From Pseudomonas pharyngis (GTDB lineage Bacteria; Pseudomonadota; Gammaproteobacteria; Pseudomonadales; Pseudomonadaceae): a DNA stretch of 64,000 nucleotides. Within the stretch, counting starts at the first letter, position 1, and every line of letters begins with the position of its first letter. The stretch is taken from positions 87,035 through 151,034 of the forward strand of contig NZ_BQID01000014.1 of assembly GCF_021602345.1 (NCBI RefSeq), in the 5' to 3' direction. Made by a program: the position numbers and the translations under genes. Below the pieces are notes generated by a model. It was not told the DNA's origin. It saw nothing but the letters and a program-made list of their open reading frames with translations, and did not search any database. Shown here piece by piece: positions 35,856-45,542 of this stretch.

Positions 35856-38724
35856 CGGGCAGGCTCTGCCAGAAGCTTTCCAGCCGACGCAGGTCAAGGC
35901 TGTCGAAGCCTTCCGACGCCCGCTCGCGGCAGGCACCGAGCAACGCCCGGGCCTGATCCGGTTGACCCTGTTCCAGCCAGAACCGGGCCAGATCCATCGA
36001 TGACCGCAACTCCCACGCCCAGGCGCCCTGCTCGCGACTCAGCGCAATGGAATCCTCAAGAACCGCCAACATGGCCTGCTCATCATCGGCCTGGATAACC
36101 TTGAGAATACCGGCCTTGATTCGCAACAACTCCGGCAGCGCAAAGGCATCACCGCTTCGGCGGCAGTGATCGATGGTGCCGTCGACCAGGGTCAGTGCCT
36201 TTGGGTGTTGACCCACCAGCATCAGGCCTTCGGCCAGTGCAATTTCGAATGAGGTCGTGAGCAGTTCGTAACGCATGCCCCGCAACCGCGCCAGACTTTC
36301 CTCCAGCATGGCAACTGCTTCGCCGGGTTCCTCGGCGCGGATGGCGATCGCCGCGCGCAACCCGTGGCAGGCGGCAATGTAAGGGCCGAGTGCGTTGGTT
36401 TCGGCGATGGCGCTGAACCGCTCGAGGCTCGCGGTGGCCTTCGCCAGATCACCGGTCCAAATATAGATGCACAAGATCCAGACCATGGCGATGCAGTAAG
36501 TGACCGGATGCTGCAGCGCGAATGCTTCGGCCTCAATCTGCTCGGCCAAGCGCCGGGCCTGATCGGGATAACCCTGCAGCCAGAGTGACCGCGCCAGCGC
36601 CAGCCCCGTGCGATTGCGGTGATCGAAGCCGTAGTAAATCGTGTTGCTGGGATGGGACGGCAAACTGTTGCGCAGCGAACTTTCCAGTTCCTGGCGAGCC
36701 AGACGCTGATTGCCGAGCAGATGATGGGAGATGCCGGTCAGCGATGCGGCAATCGCGATGGCGGCGGGCTCGTTGAGGATATTGCCGACCACCGCGGCCT
36801 GCTCCGCCCAGGCCAGCGACGACGGGAAATCACCGATGCGTTCGTAGAAAATCTGCAAGCGGCCCAGCAGCCGCAATTGTGAGCCGTAGTCGTTCAACGC
36901 GACTGCAATGTCTTGGGCTCGGAGCAAGGCTTTTTCGGCGGCTTCGCTGTTGCCTCGGGTGAACATCAGGACCAGACCGAGCGCGGCTTGCAGTTCCATT
37001 TCGGTGGGCGTGCCGTAGTACCCCAGTTCCAGCAGCTCCACCGCCCGGGAGCACCAGGTGCGGCACTCGACCAGCAAGGAAAAATGCAGGAACAACGGCG
37101 CACTCGCGGCCGCCAGCGGCAACGCCAGTCCCGGATCGCCGTGGGGCCCGAAGCTCCATTCCAGCGCACCGCGAACGTTGCCCAACTGGCTGGCCAGGCG
37201 CGCCGAGTGGCGGAAAATTTCGTCGGGCGCAGTCCCCAGATGGCCGAGCAAATCCATGTAAAACGCCGCGTGCCGGAACGCCAGCGCATTGACCTCGGCC
37301 TCTCCCCGCGCCGTCAATTTCTCCCGGGCGTAGGCACGGGTCATCTCCAGCAAGCGATACGAATCCGTCGAGTCGCTGTGATCGACCGTGACCAGTCCCT
37401 TGCACACCAGATCATCAAGGATCGCGGCCGCGGCGGCGCTTTCGTGTTGCGACTCCGCCACCACCTGAGCGGCAGCTTCCTGGGAAAACGGCCCGACGAA
37501 GACCGAAAACCGCTCCAGCGCCAGGCGCTCTTGCGGTGACAGCAGGTCATAACTCCAGTCGAGCATGGCGCGCAGGGTCTGATGCCGTGGCACGGCAGTC
37601 CTGCGCCCCGACCAGCCCAGCGAGAAACGCTCGCCGAGCAGCGCGTGGGTGGCCTTCAATCCGTGGCTGGCGACCCGCATCGCCGCCAGTTCGATCGGCA
37701 GCGCCATGCCCTCCAGCCGCTGGCAAATGTCCGCAATCATTTGCCCTCCGCCCGCTTCCAGCAACAGCGCGGCATTGCTCGACGACGCGCGTTCGACAAA
37801 CAGCTTGATGGCCGGGAATGCCAGCAACTCCGCAACCGAGAGGTGTTGCGGCTCACGGGGAAACTCCAGCGGATTGAGCCAGTGCACGTATTCGCCACGC
37901 ACCCGCAGCGGCTCGCGACTGGTGGCCAGAACCCCGACCTCCGGCGCGGTGTCGCTGATCTGCTCCAGGAGCGTCGACACCGCGTCGATCAGGTGTTCGC
38001 AGTTGTCGATCACCAGCATCAGCCGCTGCTCGCGCAAATGCGCGAGCAGGACAAACATCGGGTCTTCCGCCTGCACCGGGATGTCCAGCGATCGGGCCAG
38101 TGCCGACGGCACCAGCGCGCAGTCTTCCACTTGCGCCAAATCGACGAAACTGACGCGCTCATAGCCCTGGGCGGCGATGCGGTGCGCCACTTCGATGGCC
38201 AGGCTGGTCTTGCCGACGCCGCCGGGGCCGACGATGGTGAACAGCCTTGGTTGCTGCATATGGTCGATGACCAGTTGCAGGTCGGTCTCGCGGCCGATCA
38301 GTTTGGCCCGGGGCGGCAGACTGCAGACGCCCTCGGCAGTTCGGGTCGCGATGGGCGCCGGTTGCACAGCGGTCTGTTTTCTTTCCAGCGGCGCGACGAA
38401 GGCATAACCCACGCCCACCTGGGTCGCGATGTAACGCGCCTGTTCCTCGCCATCCCCGAGAATCCGCCGCAGGCCGGTCATATGAAAGCGCAGGCTGCCT
38501 TCGGCCACCACGCTGTCGGGCCATACCTTGTCGATCAGGTCGTACTTGGACAGCACCCGTCCCGGTTGCTCGAGTAAGGCGATCAACAGATCCAGTGCCC
38601 GCCCGCCGATCTCGACCGCCACCCCGTTGCGGGTCAGCAGCCGTTTGCCTGGAACGACACAGAACGGACCGAAAATGAATTGGGTCGTGAGGGATTCGTG
38701 CAATGCGTCCGGAAAAGACTCCAC
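35842..38724 (-). CDS. Large wHTH-ATPase-TPR transcriptional regulator
   Basis: This is a 960-residue protein. Residues about 18-112 form an OmpR-type winged helix (FGPFCVVPGKRLL, LEQPGRVLSKYDLIDKVW, YIATQVGVGYAF). An NTPase follows, with Walker A VGPGGVGKTSLA near 173 and Walker B LMLVIDNCEHL. The rest is helical and repeat-rich, with TPR-like units. The arrangement matches large signal-integrating regulators in which nucleotide binding and repeat domains control a DNA-binding head. Here the head is OmpR-like rather than the LuxR head of MalT-type proteins. Its target is unknown. It is convergent with the FixJ-like regulator gene and divergent from nothing nearby; a LuxR-type solo lies upstream on the same strand. 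Confidence 0.9.
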   Translation of the reverse strand: MESFPDALHESLTTQFIFGPFCVVPGKRLLTRNGVAVEIGGRALDLLIALLEQPGRVLSKYDLIDKVWPDSVVAEGSLRFHMTGLRRILGDGEEQARYIATQVGVGYAFVAPLERKQTAVQPAPIATRTAEGVCSLPPRAKLIGRETDLQLVIDHMQQPRLFTIVGPGGVGKTSLAIEVAHRIAAQGYERVSFVDLAQVEDCALVPSALARSLDIPVQAEDPMFVLLAHLREQRLMLVIDNCEHLIDAVSTLLEQISDTAPEVGVLATSREPLRVRGEYVHWLNPLEFPREPQHLSVAELLAFPAIKLFVERASSSNAALLLEAGGGQMIADICQRLEGMALPIELAAMRVASHGLKATHALLGERFSLGWSGRRTAVPRHQTLRAMLDWSYDLLSPQERLALERFSVFVGPFSQEAAAQVVAESQHESAAAAAILDDLVCKGLVTVDHSDSTDSYRLLEMTRAYAREKLTARGEAEVNALAFRHAAFYMDLLGHLGTAPDEIFRHSARLASQLGNVRGALEWSFGPHGDPGLALPLAAASAPLFLHFSLLVECRTWCSRAVELLELGYYGTPTEMELQAALGLVLMFTRGNSEAAEKALLRAQDIAVALNDYGSQLRLLGRLQIFYERIGDFPSSLAWAEQAAVVGNILNEPAAIAIAASLTGISHHLLGNQRLARQELESSLRNSLPSHPSNTIYYGFDHRNRTGLALARSLWLQGYPDQARRLAEQIEAEAFALQHPVTYCIAMVWILCIYIWTGDLAKATASLERFSAIAETNALGPYIAACHGLRAAIAIRAEEPGEAVAMLEESLARLRGMRYELLTTSFEIALAEGLMLVGQHPKALTLVDGTIDHCRRSGDAFALPELLRIKAGILKVIQADDEQAMLAVLEDSIALSREQGAWAWELRSSMDLARFWLEQGQPDQARALLGACRERASEGFDSLDLRRLESFWQSLPATPA

Positions 38725-38844
38725 GAGGATCGATCTCTCTAAAAACGTAGGGAGCGGCGCCGGTTACAGACCTCCGGCGCAGGCCCTTTGCATGATAGGA
38801 GTTTTGCATGGTCGTTCAAGCACGGCACCGGCAGAGTGAGAACC

Positions 38845-39564
38845 TCACCCCTTTATTTCCCCTTTGCGAATGGCAATCTTGATGGCCTGGGCGGTGGTTG
38901 CCACGCCCAGATGCCGACGGGCCGAACGCAGGTGATTTTCCACTGTACGGCCGGACAAGCCGAGCGTGGCGGCAATGTCGGCCTGCCGCCGACCGGCGGC
39001 GACCCACGCCAGCACTTCGCGCTCACGGTTCGACAGTTTTCCGGCCGTCTCGTCCAGCGGCGCCTCAAGCAATCGCCGGGCGGAGTAAAACGCCACCGAG
39101 GCGAGCATGCCCAGTGCCAGACGAACCCGCGCCGAGGCATCGATCTGTTCGCCGCCCAGGCTCATGGCGCCTTCAAGCCCCTGCGGGCCGAAGACCGGAA
39201 TCTGCAAGCCATGCACACCAGGGCCACTGGGCACGCGAACCAGCCGATAAAGTTCGCCGCTCTCCTCCTGCACCTTGCTCCAGAAGAACGATTCGCGGGT
39301 GTCCAACAGGTGGCGAGTTACTGGGCAGCGCTGAACGTAGGTCTCGGCGTCGACGCCAGTACCCTCACCAAACCAGTCGCCTTCCACCCAGTAAATGCGC
39401 TCGACCACGTCCTCCGACGCCGAGGTGGCGGAGAACAGGACGAACCGATCGTAACCATAGGCCCCGGCGAAACCGCGAACGGCCTTCTGGATCGCCACTA
39501 GCGTCGGCGCCGCCTCGATGTCGAGGGCGGCGCGCAAGAGTGCCTCGGCAGGTCCGGAGCTCAC
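38845..39564 (-). CDS. LuxR-type regulator with autoinducer-binding-like domain (solo)
   Basis: This is a 239-residue protein. The N-terminal part (about 15-160) resembles an autoinducer-binding domain ([37 protein letters not shown]). The C-terminal part (about 172-235) is a LuxR helix-turn-helix with [36 protein letters not shown]. No LuxI-type synthase gene is present in the window, so this is a solo that may sense foreign or other ligands. The start codon overlaps the stop of the upstream hchA-like gene by four bases (ATGA), so the two are co-translated. Ligand specificity cannot be read by eye. Confidence 0.88.
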   Translation of the reverse strand: MSSGPAEALLRAALDIEAAPTLVAIQKAVRGFAGAYGYDRFVLFSATSASEDVVERIYWVEGDWFGEGTGVDAETYVQRCPVTRHLLDTRESFFWSKVQEESGELYRLVRVPSGPGVHGLQIPVFGPQGLEGAMSLGGEQIDASARVRLALGMLASVAFYSARRLLEAPLDETAGKLSNREREVLAWVAAGRRQADIAATLGLSGRTVENHLRSARRHLGVATTAQAIKIAIRKGEIKG

Positions 39565-40439
39565 CCCGACGTCACCTCTTTGAGGAGCGCGGCCGCCGCC
39601 AGTTTGCCCAGTGCGTTGCCCGCCAGCGGACTGTCACCGGTCAGCAGTTTGCGATCCTGAAGCGTGGCCCCGGAAATGTCCTGGTTAGTGATTTCCACAC
39701 CGAGCGCCTGCAACTGCTCGCCGAACTTCCAGGTCAGGTGGCCGGGCATGTAACCGATGTCGGGGGTCGTCGCGTCCAGGGCATCGGGAAAGGCGCAAAT
39801 CCGGTAACCGTTGAAGATGCAAGAGTCTTTTGTTTCACCGAGGCCGGCCGCCAGCAACGCCGCCGGGCCGTGGCACAGGGTAATCACGAATTTGTCCTTG
39901 GAGATTGCCCATTGCAGGATCTTTTTCACGTCCTCGCTTTCCGGCAGGCCGATCAGCGCACCGTGGCCGCCGGGAATGAACACACCGATGTAATCCGAGT
40001 CCTCGCCCAGCGCTTCTTCGATCACCTCGGACAGCTTGAGCGGACGTTTGAACTGATCACGATATTGCTCGTAGAAGCCCTTCACTTCGGCGTCTTCGGA
40101 GGGCATGGCCCAGAATTCGAATTTGACCGGATTGCCCGACAGCGTCGCGACGTCGAAGCCGAAACCGGCCTTGTCCAGGTGATACATCGGCAGCAGGGTT
40201 TCAACCGGGTGATTGCCTGTGGAGAACATGGTGCCGTTGTCGGTCAACAGATAGCGCTCGTCCGCACCGATCATCAGAACCTTCCAGCGCCCGCCCTTGT
40301 AACGGTTCGGGTACTCGGCATCACTGAGATCGGATTTGGGCGAAGTGAACTGGCTGAGGGAATACGGCGAGGGGAAAAACGCGTTGTCCTCGGCAGGATC
40401 GGGGGTTGGGCGCTTGTCGTCAGTCTGCGTGGTAGCCAT
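39561..40439 (-). CDS. hchA: Hsp31-type glyoxalase III/deglycase (DJ-1/PfpI superfamily)
   Basis: This is a 292-residue protein close in length and layout to Escherichia coli HchA. The nucleophile cysteine is in [14 protein letters not shown], and the metal-site and lid regions are seen in [26 protein letters not shown] and [13 protein letters not shown]. Characterised members convert methylglyoxal to lactate without glutathione and act as holding chaperones; deglycase activity is also reported. The start is the ATG at 40439, preceded by GGAGAGC; longer frames are less likely. It is the first gene of a two-gene operon with a LuxR-type solo. Confidence 0.9.
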   Translation of the reverse strand: MATTQTDDKRPTPDPAEDNAFFPSPYSLSQFTSPKSDLSDAEYPNRYKGGRWKVLMIGADERYLLTDNGTMFSTGNHPVETLLPMYHLDKAGFGFDVATLSGNPVKFEFWAMPSEDAEVKGFYEQYRDQFKRPLKLSEVIEEALGEDSDYIGVFIPGGHGALIGLPESEDVKKILQWAISKDKFVITLCHGPAALLAAGLGETKDSCIFNGYRICAFPDALDATTPDIGYMPGHLTWKFGEQLQALGVEITNQDISGATLQDRKLLTGDSPLAGNALGKLAAAALLKEVTSG

Positions 40440-40602
40440 GGTGCTCTCCATCGAGTGGGTCAACGTCGGAGTTCATGCTAGTAAGGCGTCAGCGTTACAA
40501 CAATGAGGGTTTTCCCTCAAAAGATCATGCACTGAACCTGCAGCCCCTCAATGTGATCGATAAGTGGCAGAATCCCGCAACTGATGAATTCGGAGACCCC
40601 CA

Positions 40603-42462
40603 ATGCTTCGCCTGTTTGAACAACGGCTCGACCCCTTCCCGCCCGACGAAGCGCCGCCACCGCCGGTCGGTCTGGCACGGTTCCTGTGGGCCTGCACCCG
40701 CGGCGCTCGCGGTTATATCCTCGCGCTGGCGCTGCTCAGTGCCGGTGTGTCGATCTACGAAGCCTGGTTGTTTTCCTTTCTGGGTCAGGTCGTGGATCTG
40801 CTCTCGACCTGGCAGGCCGGCGGTGATGCAAATGGCCAGGAGAGCCGCGTGCTGTGGGGCATCGGCCTCGTGCTGCTGACCAGTGTGGGGCTGGTGGCGC
40901 TGCGCACCATGGTTCAGCATCAGGTCTTGGCGATCAATTTGCCGTTGCGTCTGCGCTGGGATTTTCATCGGCTGATGCTGCGGCAGAGCCTTTCATTCTT
41001 TTCCGATGAGTTTTCCGGCCGGGTCACGACCAAGGTGATGCAGACCGCACTGGCCGTGCGCGAAGTGCTGTTCACCGTCATCGAAATCGCACCGGGTATC
41101 GGCGTCTACTTCATTGCGATCATCGCCCTGGCCGGCGGTTTCGCCCTGAAACTCATGCTGCCGTTCATTGCCTGGGTTGCGCTGTTCGGGCTGGCGATGC
41201 TGTATTTCGTACCGCGCCTGGGCCAGGTCGGACAAGAGCAGGCCCATGCGCGGTCGTCGATGACGGGCCGGGTTTCGGACGCCTACACCAACATCACCAC
41301 CGTCAAACTGTTCTCCCACTCCAAACGTGAAGCGCACTTTGCGCGGGCGGCAATGGAGGACTTCAAGCAGACCGGTTTCCGCCAGATGCGTCTGGTCAGC
41401 CAGTTCGAGATCGTCAATCAGGCGCTGGTGGTCGGGCTGATCATGGGCGCCGGCGGCTACGCCTTGTGGCTGTGGCATCAGGGCGAAGTCGGCACCGGCG
41501 CCGTGGCGGCGATCACGGCCATGGCGTTGCGCATCAACGGTATGTCGCACTGGATCATGTGGCAGATGACGTCGCTGTTCGAGAACATCGGCACGGTGCA
41601 GGACGGCATGGGCACCCTGACCCGTGGCCCCAAGGTGCAGGATGCGCCGGACGCCGGCGTATTGGTGCCTTCCGGCGGCGCCGTGGAATTCGACAACGTG
41701 AGCTTCAACTACAACGGCGAACGCCAGGTGCTCGACGGCTTGAGCCTGAGCATCCGACCGGGGGAAAAAATCGGTCTGGTGGGCCGCTCCGGCGCCGGCA
41801 AATCCACACTGATCAACCTGCTGCTGCGCTTCTATGACGTGGATCGCGGCGAGATTCGCATCGACGGCCAGAACATCGCGCAAGTAACGCAGGACAGTCT
41901 GCGCAGCGCGATCGGCATGGTCACTCAGGACACCTCCCTGCTGCACCGCTCCATTCGCGACAACATTGCCTACGGCCGACCGGACGCGACCGACGAACAG
42001 ATCCAGCGTGCTGCGTCGAACGCCCAGGCCGCCGGCTTCATCAACCAGCTCAGCGACCGTCAGGGCCACACCGGCTATGACACGCTGGTGGGCGAGCGCG
42101 GCATCAAGCTTTCCGGTGGCCAGCGCCAACGCATTGCCATTGCCCGGGTGATGCTCAAGAACGCTCCGATCCTGTTGCTCGACGAGGCCACCAGCGCCCT
42201 GGATTCCGAAGTCGAAGTCGCGATCCAAGAAAGCCTCGATGAAATGATGCAGGGCAAGACCGTGATCGCGATTGCGCATCGACTGTCGACGATTGCGGCG
42301 ATGGATCGACTGATTGTCATGGATGAAGGGCGCATCATCGAGCAAGGCACCCACACCGAACTGCTGGCCAAGAACGGCACCTATGCGCGGCTTTGGCAGC
42401 ATCAGAGTGGCGGGTTTCTGGGTGAGGATCAGGGGCTGACCGAGGCGATGGATCAGGCGTAA
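40603..42462 (+). CDS. ABC exporter, fused permease and ATPase
   Basis: This is a 619-residue half-transporter. Six membrane segments occupy about 30-330 (ILALALLSAGVSIYEAWLFSF, YFIAIIALAGG, LVVGLIMGAGGYALWLW). The nucleotide-binding domain has Walker A GRSGAGKST, the Q-loop, the signature LSGGQRQR, Walker B ILLLDEATSALD and the H-loop AHRLST. It is of the MsbA/lipid-and-drug exporter type and probably works as a homodimer; the substrate is unknown. A hairpin terminator follows seven bases after the stop. It is not obviously linked to its neighbours. Confidence 0.93.
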   Translation: MLRLFEQRLDPFPPDEAPPPPVGLARFLWACTRGARGYILALALLSAGVSIYEAWLFSFLGQVVDLLSTWQAGGDANGQESRVLWGIGLVLLTSVGLVALRTMVQHQVLAINLPLRLRWDFHRLMLRQSLSFFSDEFSGRVTTKVMQTALAVREVLFTVIEIAPGIGVYFIAIIALAGGFALKLMLPFIAWVALFGLAMLYFVPRLGQVGQEQAHARSSMTGRVSDAYTNITTVKLFSHSKREAHFARAAMEDFKQTGFRQMRLVSQFEIVNQALVVGLIMGAGGYALWLWHQGEVGTGAVAAITAMALRINGMSHWIMWQMTSLFENIGTVQDGMGTLTRGPKVQDAPDAGVLVPSGGAVEFDNVSFNYNGERQVLDGLSLSIRPGEKIGLVGRSGAGKSTLINLLLRFYDVDRGEIRIDGQNIAQVTQDSLRSAIGMVTQDTSLLHRSIRDNIAYGRPDATDEQIQRAASNAQAAGFINQLSDRQGHTGYDTLVGERGIKLSGGQRQRIAIARVMLKNAPILLLDEATSALDSEVEVAIQESLDEMMQGKTVIAIAHRLSTIAAMDRLIVMDEGRIIEQGTHTELLAKNGTYARLWQHQSGGFLGEDQGLTEAMDQA

Positions 42463-42468
42463 ACGGTG

Positions 42469-42491
42469 CTGCCCCGGTACTGCCGGGGCAG
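42469..42491. terminator. Hairpin between convergent ABC exporter and NTF2-like genes
   Basis: CTGCCCCGG and CCGGGGCAG form a perfect 9-bp stem with a five-base loop, filling the gap between two convergent genes. There is no long T-run, so it may be a bidirectional terminator. Confidence 0.6.
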
Positions 42492-42502
42492 AAGACGAAG
42501 GC

Positions 42503-42883
42503 TCAGGCGCTCGGGTGGGTGTGGTAGATCTTGCTGACGATCGTCCACTTGCCGTCTACCTTCAGCAGGTTGAAGAAGTCGGTGAAACGGAACCCCGACA
42601 CGTTGTCGGTATCGACCCGGGCACTCGCGGCCGTGCCGACGATGTCGATGCGAACGATGGCGGCTTCGGCTTCGGGGGATGGACGAAACGCGCTGTCGAT
42701 GACGTCATACAGATTCTGGATCGCGCCGCCGACGAGCTTGCCGTCGTCAACCCCGAACATGGTCGCCTGCGCATTGAACGCGGGCTTCATCAAGGCGCTG
42801 TCAGCCTTTGCTCCACCTTCGTTGTACTGGCTGAGCACTTCGACGATTGCGTTGTATTCCTGCACGTAAGTTGGATGACTCAT
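42503..42883 (-). CDS. NTF2-like (SnoaL/lumazine-binding-type) protein
   Basis: This is a 126-residue protein with the NTF2-like cone-fold pattern: helices at the start (YVQEYNAIVEVLSQYNEGG), FNAQATMFGVDDGKLVGG, and end strands (RFTDFFNLLKVDGKWTIVSKIYHTHP). It fits the putative lumazine-binding family of bacterial NTF2-like proteins. The biochemical role of this family is mostly undefined. It is preceded by AGGAG and lies 73 bases downstream of an ene-reductase gene on the same strand, so the two probably form an operon. Confidence 0.8.
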   Translation of the reverse strand: MSHPTYVQEYNAIVEVLSQYNEGGAKADSALMKPAFNAQATMFGVDDGKLVGGAIQNLYDVIDSAFRPSPEAEAAIVRIDIVGTAASARVDTDNVSGFRFTDFFNLLKVDGKWTIVSKIYHTHPSA

Positions 42884-42956
42884 GATGAACTCCTGTTTGC
42901 TGTGAATGTTTTTTCAATCAATCCGCCCTGCGCCGATCCGGTTCAGGGCGCACAAA

Positions 42957-44060
42957 TCAATGGTCAGCCGTTGGCCAGTCGGTGTAGCCCTTGGCGCCGC
43001 CGCCGTAGTAGCTCTCGCGTGGCGCGATGGTCAGTTCGGTGCCCCGACGCAGGCGCTCCACGAGGTCGGGGTTGGAAATGAACAGGCGCCCGAACGCCAC
43101 CGCGTCAATCCGGCCCTGCGCCCGGCGCTTCAATGCCATCTCGAGGTCGTAGTTGTTATTGCCGATGAAGGGGCCTTCGAACTGCGCGCTCAATGCATCC
43201 AGATCAACGCCATCAGGAACCGTACGCGAGGTCGCGGTGGCGCCTTCGACGAAATGCAGATAGGCCAGATTGAGTCGGTTGAGCTGCTGAATCAGATATC
43301 CGTAAGTCGCCATGACATTGCTGTCGGGAGGCGTGTTTCCGGCATCGGGCGTTACCGGCGAAAGACGAATGCCGACGCGGTCGCTGCCCCAGATCGAAAT
43401 CACCGCTTCAGTGACTTCAAGGGTCAGTCGGGCGCGGTTCTCAATGGTGCCGCCGTACCGGTCAGTGCGCTGATTGGTCGAGTCACGCAGAAACTGGTCG
43501 AGCAGATAGCTGTTCGCCGAATGAACCTCCACGCCATCAAAACCGGCACGCCTGGCATTTTCAGCGGCGCGCTTGTATTGCTCAATGATGCCGGGAATCT
43601 CCGAAGTCTCCAGCGCCCGGGGCGTCGACACTTCGACAAAGCCGTTCTCGGTGTAGGTGCTGCCTTCTGCCTTGATCGCCGAGGGGGCAACGGGAGCAGC
43701 ACCGTCGGGCTGTAACTCGACGCTGGAAAAACGCCCCACGTGCCACAACTGGCTGACAATCCTGCCACCTGCGGCATGGACGGCGTCCGTGACTTTTCTC
43801 CAGCCCGCCACCTGCGCGTCCGACCAGATCCCCGGCGTCATGGCGTAGCCGCGCCCCTGCGCCGAAATGTTTGTAGCTTCGGCAATGATCAAGCCGGCAC
43901 TCGCGCGCTGTGCGTAGTAAGTAGCGTGCAGTTCGTTCGGAACACCGTCTTCAGCCATCCGGCTGCGAGTCACGGGCGCCATGACAATCCGGTTGGCCAA
44001 TTGCAGGGCGCCCATTTGCATGGGAGAAAAAAGATCCGTGTTGCGACTGTTATCAATCAT
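42957..44060 (-). CDS. Old Yellow Enzyme-family ene-reductase
   Basis: This is a 367-residue FMN-dependent alkene reductase. Typical OYE features are NRIVMAPVTRSRM, ISAQGRGY, QLWHVGRFS, the substrate-binding pair in VEVHSANSYLLDQFL (His and Asn), and the active-site tyrosine-type region DRYGGTIENRAR, followed by phosphate-binding AVAFGRLFISNPDL. It should reduce activated carbon-carbon double bonds or nitroesters with NAD(P)H. The start at 44060 has GAAGG eight bases upstream. A second, distinct OYE gene lies at 59301. It is co-directional with the NTF2-like gene. Confidence 0.92.
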   Translation of the reverse strand: MIDNSRNTDLFSPMQMGALQLANRIVMAPVTRSRMAEDGVPNELHATYYAQRASAGLIIAEATNISAQGRGYAMTPGIWSDAQVAGWRKVTDAVHAAGGRIVSQLWHVGRFSSVELQPDGAAPVAPSAIKAEGSTYTENGFVEVSTPRALETSEIPGIIEQYKRAAENARRAGFDGVEVHSANSYLLDQFLRDSTNQRTDRYGGTIENRARLTLEVTEAVISIWGSDRVGIRLSPVTPDAGNTPPDSNVMATYGYLIQQLNRLNLAYLHFVEGATATSRTVPDGVDLDALSAQFEGPFIGNNNYDLEMALKRRAQGRIDAVAFGRLFISNPDLVERLRRGTELTIAPRESYYGGGAKGYTDWPTADH

Positions 44061-44104
44061 GTTGCATACCTTCAATATCAGACCGGTCGTCTAGTAACTT
44101 GATG

Positions 44105-44132
44105 AAAAAAATCGCCTGTACATCAGCAGGCG
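44105..44132 (-). terminator. Rho-independent terminator of the SDF symporter gene
   Basis: On the minus strand CGCCTG and CAGGCG pair around an eight-base loop and are followed by ATTTTTTT. It lies 38 bases after the symporter stop and is a textbook intrinsic terminator. Confidence 0.8.
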
Positions 44133-44169
44133 TTTACTCGTGCAGCGCCGTCAGTGCTCCTTGTGATCG

Positions 44170-45429
44170 TCAGGCCTTTTGTACGTCCGGGCGGGTACGC
44201 GAAGACTCAAGAGTCACCCTCTCCCACTTGGCGATCACCAGGGGCGCAATCGCATTGCCCAACACATTCAGGGTGGTGGTGCCGCTGTCGATAATCCTGA
44301 AGATACCGGCGATCAGTGCCACGCCCTCCAGCGGGAGACCGGCAGACGCCAATGTGGCCGACAGGATGACGATGGCGAATCCAGGCACCCCGGCAGCACC
44401 TTTGGAGGTCAGCACCATGGTCACCACCAGCAGGATTTCCTGAGAAAGCGACAGATCGATTCCATAAAGCTGGGCGATGAAAATTGTCGCCACGCCGAGG
44501 AAGATCGACGCGCCATCGAGGTTGAACGCGTACCCCACTGGCACCACAAAACTGACAATTCGCCGTGGCACGCCATAGTTCTCCAGCTTGCTCATCAACT
44601 GCGGCATGACCGCTGCGGAGGCAGCACTGGAGAAAGCAAGAATCAACTCGTCGCGGAAATACCTGATCAACTTGAAGATGTTCTCGCCGATCAGGTAACT
44701 GATTCCTCCGAGTACCACCAATGCAAAGACAATCAGCGCCAGATAGACCACTCCAATCAACTTGAGCAAGGGCAGCAAAGAGGCAAAGCCGAAGGTAGCG
44801 ACGGTCGCACCGATCATGCCGAACACCCCTATCGGGGCATAGGCCATGACGATCGAGACGATCCTGAACATCGCATCTGAAATGCCTTGGACCAGCGCAA
44901 CCACAGGTGCACTTTTCTCCCTGGGCAATGCGTTGAGCGCGACACCGAACAACACCGCGAAGAACAGCACCGAAAGCAACTTCGCCTCGGACATCGCCAC
45001 CAGAACGTTATCCGGAACGATGTTTTGCACAATCACGAGCGCGCCCTTCGAAGGCTCCATCGTGATGGCGGCAGCACCGTGTGCGATGCCCGAAATATCG
45101 GTGCCCGTACCGGGTTCGAAGAGGTTGGCGAAACACAGGCCGATCACGATAGCCAGGCCGGTGATCGCAAAGAAATAGCCCAGCGACTTGATACCCATCC
45201 GGCCGAACGACTTGTTATCCCCTCCTCCGGCGATACCCAGGATCATGCAACAGAACACGATAGGCACGACCACCATCTTCATCATCTTGATGAAGATATC
45301 GCCAAGCGGTTTCAGGATCTCCGTACTGACCCACGACTGATACTGCGGATGGGTATTGAAGTACCAACCAACGAGCACGCCAAGCAACAGCCCGGCAACG
45401 ATTTGCCACACCAGGGGAATACGTTTCAT
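44170..45429 (-). CDS. Dicarboxylate/amino acid:cation symporter (SDF family)
   Basis: This 419-residue membrane protein has eight or more hydrophobic segments and the two family hairpins: the serine-rich SSAASAAVMPQL and TSKGAAGVPGFAIVIL. The last helix reads DSGTTTLNVLGN. Aligned by eye with the archaeal GltPh, the aspartate that contacts the substrate amino group is kept (D of DSG), but the arginine that binds a side-chain carboxylate is threonine. That favours a neutral amino acid over glutamate or a C4-dicarboxylate. A good site (AGAAGG) precedes the start. A strong terminator follows. An intergenic hairpin and a VOC gene lie upstream. Confidence 0.9.
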   Translation of the reverse strand: MKRIPLVWQIVAGLLLGVLVGWYFNTHPQYQSWVSTEILKPLGDIFIKMMKMVVVPIVFCCMILGIAGGGDNKSFGRMGIKSLGYFFAITGLAIVIGLCFANLFEPGTGTDISGIAHGAAAITMEPSKGALVIVQNIVPDNVLVAMSEAKLLSVLFFAVLFGVALNALPREKSAPVVALVQGISDAMFRIVSIVMAYAPIGVFGMIGATVATFGFASLLPLLKLIGVVYLALIVFALVVLGGISYLIGENIFKLIRYFRDELILAFSSAASAAVMPQLMSKLENYGVPRRIVSFVVPVGYAFNLDGASIFLGVATIFIAQLYGIDLSLSQEILLVVTMVLTSKGAAGVPGFAIVILSATLASAGLPLEGVALIAGIFRIIDSGTTTLNVLGNAIAPLVIAKWERVTLESSRTRPDVQKA

Positions 45430-45512
45430 GTCTAGCCTTCTTGTTGGAATGAAAGGACTGCATCAATCGGCAGTTGCTAGAGTCATGAGCTTCCAGCTCA
45501 CTTGAGATCAAA

Positions 45513-45533
45513 TGGCACAACGCCGTTGTGCCA
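45513..45533 (-). terminator. Hairpin downstream of VOC gene
   Basis: TGGCACAAC and GTTGTGCCA form a perfect 9-bp stem with a three-base loop, ten bases after the VOC stop. On the minus strand it is followed by TTTGAT. It is a likely terminator separating the VOC gene from the symporter. Confidence 0.6.
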
Positions 45534-45542
45534 CTGCGCTTT

